From contig NZ_STGX01000026.1 of NCBI RefSeq assembly GCF_004912155.1, positions 2,874-47,731 of the forward strand: DNA of 44,858 bases, written 5' to 3'. Position 1 is the stretch's first letter. Each line of letters starts with the position of its first letter. Both the position numbers and the translations under genes were made by a program. This DNA is from Glycomyces paridis (GTDB lineage: Bacteria; Actinomycetota; Actinomycetes; Mycobacteriales; Micromonosporaceae). Shown in pieces: positions 39,515 to 44,858 of the stretch. A model generated the notes under the pieces. The model did not search any database. It was not told the DNA's origin and saw only the letters and a program-made list of their open reading frames with translations.

Positions 39515-39940
39515 GTGACCAACCGCCATCTGTTCCCGCTGCGCTGGAACGACAACGACCAGTACGGCCACATGAACAACACCGTGTACTACGAGGCGAT
39601 GGACTCGGCGGTGAACACCTGGATGATGCGCCGCGCCGACCTCGACCCCGGCGGGGACGTGATCGGCCTGGCCCGCGCCTCCTCCTGCGAGTTCCTCGCG
39701 CCCGCCTCGTTCCCCGAGGTCCTGGAGGTCGATATCGCGGTGGCCCGCCTCGGGACCACCGCGATCACCTGGGACCTGGCGATCCTGCGCCAGGGCGCCT
39801 CCGGACGGGAGGCGCCGCTGGCGATGGGGCGGTTCACGCACGTCTTCGTCGACCGCAAGGAGCGACGCCCCGTGCCGATTCCGGCGCCGATCCGCGCCGC
39901 GGTCGAAGCGGAGCTCCACATCGGAGCGCGTCAGCCGTAG
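39515..39940 (+). CDS. Acyl-CoA thioesterase, hotdog fold
   Basis: 141 aa. 4-hydroxybenzoyl-CoA-thioesterase/YbgC-type hotdog: LRWNDNDQYGHMNNTVYYEAMDSA carries the catalytic Asp and the D-x-x-GH-x-NN signature. Hydrolyses short or aromatic acyl-CoA, possibly to release trapped CoA. GTG start with GAAGGAG 7 nt upstream. Its 3' end overlaps the convergent ligase gene by 10 bp. Confidence 0.9.
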   Translation: MTNRHLFPLRWNDNDQYGHMNNTVYYEAMDSAVNTWMMRRADLDPGGDVIGLARASSCEFLAPASFPEVLEVDIAVARLGTTAITWDLAILRQGASGREAPLAMGRFTHVFVDRKERRPVPIPAPIRAAVEAELHIGARQP

Positions 39941-41514
39941 ACCTGCTGGAGCTCGCGTTTGAGGACCTTCCCGCTCGGACCGAGCGGGAGGGCCTCGACC
40001 ACGTGCACCGCGCGCGGGTACTTGTAGGCCGCGACCCGCTCCTTCATGTAGGCGACGAGTTCGGCGGCGTCGACGTCGGCGCCCTCGGCGGGTACGACCG
40101 CCGCGTGCACCTCCTGCCCGTGCGTCTCGTGCGGCACGCCGAAGACCGCGGCGATGGACACCGCCGGGTGGCGTGCGAGCACGGCCTCCACCTCGGTCGG
40201 ATAGACGTTGTAGCCGTTGCGGATGATCATGTCCTTCTTGCGGTCGACGATGGTCACGACGCCGTCGGCGCCCACCGTGCCGAGGTCGCCGGTGCGGAAC
40301 CAGCCGTCGATGACCGCGGCGGCGGTGGCGTCAGGCCGGTTCAGGTAGCCCTTCATGAGGTTGTGGCCGCGCACGACGACCTCGCCGAGCGCGCCCGGCT
40401 CGTCGAGGAGCACGATCCGGTCCTCGGTCTCGGACTCGGCTACCGCGACGTCGACGCCCCACAGGCTCGTGCCCACCGTGCCCGGCCGGATCGGCTCGCC
40501 CACGTTGTTGAACGAGGCGGTGGGCGAGGTCTCGGTGAGCCCGTAGCCCTCGTGGACCTCGGCGCCGAAGGTCCGCTCGAAGGCCTCCAGGAGCGCCACC
40601 GGCAGCGCGGCCCCGCCCGAGACGGCGTAGCGCAGCGGCGGCCGCAGCGCCGAGCGCTTCGCGGCCTCAACGATCTGCGCGAAGTTCGTGGGCACGGCGG
40701 TGAACAGCGTGGCCTGGTACTTCACGAGGAGGTTCAGCGCCTCGTCCGGGTCGAACTTCGGCAGCAGGATGATCGAGGCCCCGCGCCGGAACCCGATGTT
40801 GAGCACCGCCATCTGCCCGAAGGAGTGGAAGAACGGCAGGCCGCCGTAGAGCACGTCGTCGGGCCGCACGTCGAAGGAGTCAAGGAGGGCGCAGTGCACC
40901 TGCTCGATCATCGCCAGGTGCGAGCCGACCGCGCCCTTGGGGGTGCCGGTGGTGCCCGAGGTGTACAGGATCGTCGCCGCCGCCAGCGGGTTCACCGACG
41001 CGTAGCGGGCGATCGGTTCGGCTTGGGCCGCTTCGGCTTCGAGGCGCGGGACCGGGGCCCCGCCCACGTCGAGGCCTTCGGGGGCGAGGACCGTGGTGAG
41101 CGGGACCCCGGCGCGCAGGGCCGCGGGGGCGGCCTCGGCCAGGAGCGGCGCGGCGGCCACGAGCAGGTCGGCCTCGGCGTCCTGGAGCACGAACGCGATC
41201 TCCTCGGCCTTGAACAGCAGGTGGATCGGGACGACGACGGCGCCGAGCGCCAGCGCGGCGTAGTAGACGCGCGGGAAGTCGGGCACGTTCGGGACGAGCA
41301 TGGCGACGCGGGAGCCGGGTCCGATGCCGCGGGCGGCGAGCGCGCCGGCGTAGGCGCGGGTCTGGTCCCACAGTTCGCCGTAGGCGATGGTGCGGCCCAT
41401 GAAGTGGAGGGCCGGGGCGTCGGGCCTGCGGCGGGCGGCCTCGGCGAGGATGGCGGCGATCGAGAGCGTCCCCTGCCCGGGGCCGTCGATCGCCTGGTCG
41501 GGACGGTGCGTCAT
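39931..41514 (-). CDS. Acyl-CoA ligase (AMP-binding family)
   Basis: 527 aa. ANL-superfamily ligase that activates a carboxylic acid with ATP and CoA. P-loop ILYTSGTTGTPKGAVGSH, YGLTETSPTASFN (A5 motif), GWFRTGDLGTVGADG, VDRKKDMIIRNGYNVYPTEVE (hinge) and the catalytic Lys in PLGPSGKVLKREL are all present. The ATG overlaps the stop of the preceding dehydrogenase (ATGA on the minus strand). Likely feeds the surrounding beta-oxidation enzymes; chain length or aromatic preference is unknown. Confidence 0.95.
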   Translation of the reverse strand: MTHRPDQAIDGPGQGTLSIAAILAEAARRRPDAPALHFMGRTIAYGELWDQTRAYAGALAARGIGPGSRVAMLVPNVPDFPRVYYAALALGAVVVPIHLLFKAEEIAFVLQDAEADLLVAAAPLLAEAAPAALRAGVPLTTVLAPEGLDVGGAPVPRLEAEAAQAEPIARYASVNPLAAATILYTSGTTGTPKGAVGSHLAMIEQVHCALLDSFDVRPDDVLYGGLPFFHSFGQMAVLNIGFRRGASIILLPKFDPDEALNLLVKYQATLFTAVPTNFAQIVEAAKRSALRPPLRYAVSGGAALPVALLEAFERTFGAEVHEGYGLTETSPTASFNNVGEPIRPGTVGTSLWGVDVAVAESETEDRIVLLDEPGALGEVVVRGHNLMKGYLNRPDATAAAVIDGWFRTGDLGTVGADGVVTIVDRKKDMIIRNGYNVYPTEVEAVLARHPAVSIAAVFGVPHETHGQEVHAAVVPAEGADVDAAELVAYMKERVAAYKYPRAVHVVEALPLGPSGKVLKRELQQVYG

Positions 41515-42752
41515 CGCACTTCTCCTTCCGTTGCGGTTGAGGGTAGACGGAGTTCGGCCTTGCCGAGGGCGGCGAGGTGAACCTCGTCGGGGCCGTCGGC
41601 GAGTCGCATGGCGCGGGCGGCGGCGAGCATCTCGGCGAGGGGGTGGTCGTCGCTGAGCCCGGCGGCGCCGAACAGTTGGATCGCGTTGTCGAGGATGCGC
41701 TGGACGGCGCGGGGGACGGCGATCTTGATGGACTGGATCTCGAGCCGGGCCTCGCGGGCGCCGACGGTGTCCATGAGCCAGGCGGTCTTGAGGACGAGGA
41801 GGCGCAGGGCCTCGATCTCGACGCGGGCTTCGGCGGCCCAGGTGCGCACGACGCCTTTGGCGGCGAGCGGGCCTCCGAAGGCGATGCGTTCGTTGGCCCT
41901 GGTGCGGCACAGGTCGAGTGCGCGTTCGGCCATGCCGAGGGCCCTCATGCAGTGGTGGACGCGGCCGGGGCCGAGGCGGGCCTGGGCGATGGCGAAGCCG
42001 GCACCGATCTCGCCGAGGAGGTTGGCGGCGGGGACGCGGGCGTCGTCGAAGACGATCTCGGCGTGGCCGCCGTGGTCGCGGTCGTCGTAGCCGAGGACGG
42101 TGAGGGGGCGCACGACGGTGACGCCGGGGGTGTCGCGCGGGACGAGGAGCATGGACTGCTGGCGGTGGCGGGGCCCGTTGGGGTCGGTCTTGCCCATGAC
42201 GATGAGGAGCCGGCAGTCGGGGTTCATGGCGCCGGTGGCGAACCATTTGCGGCCGTTGACGACGTATTCGGCGCCGTCGCGGTGGATGCGGGTGGCGATC
42301 TGGGAGGCGTCGGAGGAGGCGGTGGCGGGTTCGGTCATGCAGAACGCGGAGCGGATCTGGGCTTCCAGGAGGGGTTCGAGCCAGGCCTCGCGCTGTTCGG
42401 AGGTGCCGAAGTGGGCGAGGAGCTCCATGTTGCCGGTATCGGGTGCGGCGCAGTTCATGGCGGCGGGGGCGAGGCGGGGGCTGCGGCCGGTGAGTTCGGC
42501 GACGGGCGCGTAGCGGAGGTTGGAGAGGCCGCCGCCGAGGCCGTGGGGGCCGGGCGGGAGGAACAGGTTCCACAGGCCGCGTTCGCGCGCGGTCTCCTGG
42601 AGGGCGCGGACGACGGGCCGGACGGTCCATGCGCCGGGGGTGTCGGCGACCTGCTTCGCGAGCACGGGCTCGGCGGGCAGGACGTGCTCGTCGATGAAGG
42701 TCCGGGCCTCGTCGGCGAAGGCGCGGGTCATCTCGTCGGGTCGGAAATCCAC
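41511..42752 (-). CDS. Acyl-CoA dehydrogenase (FadE-type, ACAD10/11-like)
   Basis: 413 aa. FAD-binding motifs AFCMTEPATASSDASQIATR and GRKWFATGAMNPDCRLLIVMG, then GLGYDD-like VLGYDDRDHGGHAEIVFDDARVP, and C-terminal GAAGLSDDHPLAEM. GTG start at 42752 with GAGGAGG 6 nt upstream; this lies inside the end of the phosphotransferase gene (25-bp overlap). An ATG at 42731 giving an ATGA overlap is the alternative. The pairing with an APH-like phosphotransferase is that of ACAD10/11 systems, which handle hydroxylated acyl-CoAs through phosphorylation (family knowledge). Confidence 0.93.
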   Translation of the reverse strand: MDFRPDEMTRAFADEARTFIDEHVLPAEPVLAKQVADTPGAWTVRPVVRALQETARERGLWNLFLPPGPHGLGGGLSNLRYAPVAELTGRSPRLAPAAMNCAAPDTGNMELLAHFGTSEQREAWLEPLLEAQIRSAFCMTEPATASSDASQIATRIHRDGAEYVVNGRKWFATGAMNPDCRLLIVMGKTDPNGPRHRQQSMLLVPRDTPGVTVVRPLTVLGYDDRDHGGHAEIVFDDARVPAANLLGEIGAGFAIAQARLGPGRVHHCMRALGMAERALDLCRTRANERIAFGGPLAAKGVVRTWAAEARVEIEALRLLVLKTAWLMDTVGAREARLEIQSIKIAVPRAVQRILDNAIQLFGAAGLSDDHPLAEMLAAARAMRLADGPDEVHLAALGKAELRLPSTATEGEVR

Positions 42753-43783
42753 AGGCCCTCCTCGGCCAGGGGCGCGACCAGGGCGCCCACGCGATCGAAG
42801 CCGTCGCCGACGGTGAGGCCGCCGACGTACCGGTAGTGGACGCCTTCGAGGATGACCGCCAGCTTGTAGCAGGCGAAGGCCCGGTACCAGGCCAGGTCGG
42901 GGGTGGTGGTGCGGGCGCGGGCGGCGTAGGCGTCGGCGACCTCGGCGAAGCCGGGGTAGCCGGCGCCGGCGACGATGGCGCCCGCGGCGGCCTCGCCGCC
43001 GCTCAGTTCCCTGATGTGCCAGTACATGCCGAGCATCCCGAGGTCGACGAGCGGGTCGCCGAGGGTGGCCATCTCCCAGTCGAGGACGGCGGCGACGCGC
43101 GGCGAGGCGGGCGGACCGGTGACGAGCATGTTGTCGAGCCGGTAGTCGCCGTGGACGATCCCGGCCCGGGTCTGCCCGGTGGGGACGGCGGCGGCGAGTC
43201 GGTCCTGGAGGCGGTCGAGGGCGGGCTGGTCGCGCGAGCGGGAGGCGTCGTACTGGCGCCGCCAGGTGCGCATCTGCCGTTCGAGGTAGCCGCCGGGGCG
43301 GCCGAAGTCGCCCAGGCCGACCGACTCGGGGTCGACCGCGTGGAGGTCGGCGAGGATCTCGGCGACGCCGATGCCCAGGCGGTGCAGGCCTTCGGCGGTC
43401 CAGTCGGCGTTCTGGGACGGGTCGGCTAGGACCTGGCCGTCGACGTGCTCCATGACGAAGAAGACCGTGCCGGTGACCTCGGCGGCGGCGACGTCGTCGA
43501 CCACGTCCACGGTGGACGGCACGGGGACGAGGCCCTGGAGCGCCGAGATGACGCGGTGCTCGCGGCGCATGTCGTGCGCGGTGGGGAGCGCGTGGCCGAG
43601 CGGGGGGCGGCGGACGACCAGCGGGGTCTTCGCGCCCTCGACCCGGTAGGTCAGGTTCGAGCGCCCGCCGTCGATGAGGGACGCGCGCAGCGGGCCTTCG
43701 CCGGCCAGGCCGGGATGCTCCCGGGCCAGCCATCTGGCGAGTCCCTCCACGTCGAGTCCGGGCACGCCGTTCGCCTCGGTCAT
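42728..43783 (-). CDS. APH-like phosphotransferase, acyl-CoA metabolism type
   Basis: 351 aa. Kinase fold of the aminoglycoside-phosphotransferase superfamily: SNLTYRVEGAKTPLVVRRPP (ATP-binding part), catalytic loop GIVHGDYRLDNML (about 210-222) and VLDWEMATLGDPLVDLG. Within acyl-CoA gene clusters this protein is the bacterial counterpart of the kinase half of human ACAD10/11, proposed to phosphorylate 4-hydroxyacyl-CoA before elimination. It is translated together with the dehydrogenase downstream. Antibiotic resistance is unlikely given this context. GGAAGGAG lies 5 nt before the ATG. Confidence 0.9.
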   Translation of the reverse strand: MTEANGVPGLDVEGLARWLAREHPGLAGEGPLRASLIDGGRSNLTYRVEGAKTPLVVRRPPLGHALPTAHDMRREHRVISALQGLVPVPSTVDVVDDVAAAEVTGTVFFVMEHVDGQVLADPSQNADWTAEGLHRLGIGVAEILADLHAVDPESVGLGDFGRPGGYLERQMRTWRRQYDASRSRDQPALDRLQDRLAAAVPTGQTRAGIVHGDYRLDNMLVTGPPASPRVAAVLDWEMATLGDPLVDLGMLGMYWHIRELSGGEAAAGAIVAGAGYPGFAEVADAYAARARTTTPDLAWYRAFACYKLAVILEGVHYRYVGGLTVGDGFDRVGALVAPLAEEGLWISDPTR

Positions 43784-43856
43784 CGGTCTCCTTCCGGTAC
43801 TGGGCCCTCGGGCCCGGGGTGTTCGCTTCCGGCCTCCCCATGGTGGGTCGCCGAAC

Positions 43857-43894
43857 CTGAAGCTGCGCTGAAGCCGCCTGAAGCGCGCTTCAGG
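43857..43894. repeat. CTGAAG array and 18-bp palindrome
   Basis: CTGAAG at 43857, 43868 and 43878 and its complement CTTCAG at 43888; the last two form a perfect 18-bp palindrome (43877-43894, CCTGAAGCG/CGCTTCAGG). Spacing is 11 and 10 bp. Located between the phosphotransferase start (43783) and the terminator of the binding-protein gene, so upstream of the minus-strand kinase-dehydrogenase-ligase operon. The hexamer is the same as in the promoter modules at 18572-18735. Confidence 0.6.
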
Positions 43895-43899
43895 TGGAG

Positions 43900-43937
43900 C
43901 CGCGCGGCCGGAGGACGAGGGACCCCCGGCCGCGCGG
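43900..43937 (-). terminator. Hairpin after the binding-protein gene
   Basis: 12-bp perfect stem (43900-43911 with 43926-43937), 14-nt loop, 8 nt beyond the stop codon at 43945. Confidence 0.65.
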
Positions 43938-43944
43938 AGCCGTT

Positions 43945-44858
43945 CTAACCTGCGGGGATGCCCTCGTTCTCCAGAGGCACGGGCTCGGTCTCCACTTCGG
44001 AGACCTGCCCGGCGCCGACGGTGTAGGCGGTGCCCACGAAGTCCTGGACGCCCTCGTTCACCACCGTGATCCCGACGCCGCGGTACGCGGCGTGGTCGTC
44101 GGCGCTGTACGACAGCGGCAGGATCCCGTTGCCCACCAGGTCGCCCGACTCCAGCGCCGCCACCAGCGACTCGCGGGTCGGGTCCTCGCCCGCCGCGGCC
44201 AGGGCCTCGGCGAACAGGTAGCCGACGCTCATCCCGAACACGGTGTTCCCGGTGAACGGCGCGCCGTCGTTGTACTCGGCGTTGATCTCCTCGAACAGCG
44301 CCACCCACTCACCGTCGGGGCTGAACGGCAGGTAGTTCGCGGACACCATGCCCTGCAACAGGGTCGGGGCGAGGTCCTCGCCGAGGTAGCCCGCGAGCGT
44401 CGGGTAGTCGGCGCCCGAGGAGGAGACGTACCAGCGCGGGAACCACTCCATGGCCGCGGCCGTGCCGACCGCCATCGCCGTGAACCCGTTGATGGTGCCC
44501 AGCACGTTGACCTCGCAACCGGCCGACATCATCGCGCCCATCTGCGCCGTCAGGTCCTCCGCCGAGGTCGTGTACATCTGGACCTCGGTGATCGCGTTCG
44601 AGCCGATGACGGTCTCGACGCCCTCGATGATGCCCTCGCCGTAGTCGTCGTCCTGGCCGAGCACGCAGATCTTCGCGCCCGGCTCCTGCTCGACCGCGTA
44701 CTGCGCCAGGGCGGCGCCCTCGGTCACGTAGTCGGCGTTGAACGCGAACGTGTTCTCGTACACGCCCGGCTGGTTCCACATCAGCGAGCCCGAGGAGACG
44801 AACAGGTCGGGGACGCCCTGCTGGTCGAGGTAGTCGAGGACCGCCGAGTGCGTCGGGG
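43945..44858 (-). CDS. Branched-chain-amino-acid-type ABC substrate-binding protein, 5' end outside the window
   Basis: C-terminal 303 residues; the frame runs off the right edge, so signal peptide and N-terminal lobe start are missing. LivK-like type I periplasmic-binding fold: GAKICVLGQDDDYGEGIIEGVETVI, AMMSAGCEVNVLGTINGFTAMA, GVSANYL-like MVSANYLPFSPDG, FGMSVGYLFAEALAAAGEDPTRESLVAAL and a C-terminal ISPADH-like YSADDHAAYRGVGI. Such proteins in acyl-CoA clusters often bind aromatic or fatty acids rather than amino acids. The membrane and ATPase subunits would be expected beyond the edge. Confidence 0.9.
   Translation of the reverse strand, partial: PTHSAVLDYLDQQGVPDLFVSSGSLMWNQPGVYENTFAFNADYVTEGAALAQYAVEQEPGAKICVLGQDDDYGEGIIEGVETVIGSNAITEVQMYTTSAEDLTAQMGAMMSAGCEVNVLGTINGFTAMAVGTAAAMEWFPRWYVSSSGADYPTLAGYLGEDLAPTLLQGMVSANYLPFSPDGEWVALFEEINAEYNDGAPFTGNTVFGMSVGYLFAEALAAAGEDPTRESLVAALESGDLVGNGILPLSYSADDHAAYRGVGITVVNEGVQDFVGTAYTVGAGQVSEVETEPVPLENEGIPAG

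Noticed and set aside
36143..39919. A 1258-codon minus-strand frame
   Set aside because: It runs through the SDR, MaoC, thiolase and dehydrogenase genes out of their frames and shows no recognisable domain.
42728..43783. Aminoglycoside resistance gene
   Set aside because: The APH fold is clear, but the overlap with an acyl-CoA dehydrogenase and the catabolic context match ACAD10/11-type kinases.
1..44858. tRNA, rRNA, CRISPR arrays, IS elements, integrases or phage genes
   Set aside because: I looked for them, especially around 18.4-18.9 kb and 25.5-28 kb, and saw none; the hairpins found are isolated and unlike CRISPR repeats.

Overview
The window comes from a high-GC actinomycete. Coding third positions are almost all G or C, GTG starts are common, many genes look leaderless (TAnnnT box 6-7 nt before the start codon), and the families (UbiB/ABC1 kinase, MmpL transporter, TIGR03086 protein, Hsp70/beta-propeller fusion, secreted GH18 and GH13 enzymes with carbohydrate-binding domains) are typical of filamentous actinobacteria. 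The genus cannot be fixed from sequence alone. I found no rRNA, tRNA, CRISPR array, IS element or phage gene.

Layout. 1-1.6 kb: AAA ATPase with a nuclease-like C-terminus. 1.6-7.9 kb: polysaccharide block, with a secreted alpha-amylase divergent from two secreted GH18 chitinase-like enzymes. 8.0-9.7 kb: three small, probably leaderless genes (GNAT, membrane protein, TPR/Sel1). 9.7-17 kb: minus-strand envelope genes (UbiB-like kinase, Hsp70/beta-propeller fusion, two further membrane proteins). 17.0-18.4 kb: MarR regulator divergent from an alpha/beta hydrolase, with two perfect 10-bp palindromes between them. 18.44-18.89 kb: non-coding stretch with a duplicated promoter-like module and a strong terminator, possibly small RNAs.

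18.9-25.5 kb: the most unusual block. Five end-to-end overlapping frames encode two unrecognised proteins, a frame-ambiguous low-complexity stretch, a TPR protein and a CHAT (caspase-like) protease with a visible His/Cys pair. It looks like an actinobacterial TPR/CHAT conflict or signalling system with extra components. Its right edge abuts decayed genes: a beheaded ArsR regulator, an SRPBCC gene with two in-frame TGAs, and a DUF4041/T5orf172 gene interrupted by a TAG.

28-34.4 kb: small housekeeping or stress genes (P-loop kinase-like protein, hemerythrin with an apparent ATA start, TIGR03086 protein lacking an in-frame stop), then a TetR-MmpL efflux/lipid-export operon with a 23-bp palindrome in front of tetR. 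34.4-44.9 kb: acyl-CoA catabolism cluster (Zn alcohol dehydrogenase, SDR, MaoC hydratase, thiolase, two acyl-CoA dehydrogenases, thioesterase, acyl-CoA ligase, APH-like phosphotransferase and a branched-chain-amino-acid-type binding protein cut by the window edge). Two promoter regions here share an ACCGnCCAGTCGGT operator, so part of the cluster is probably one regulon of a TetR-type repressor that is not in view.
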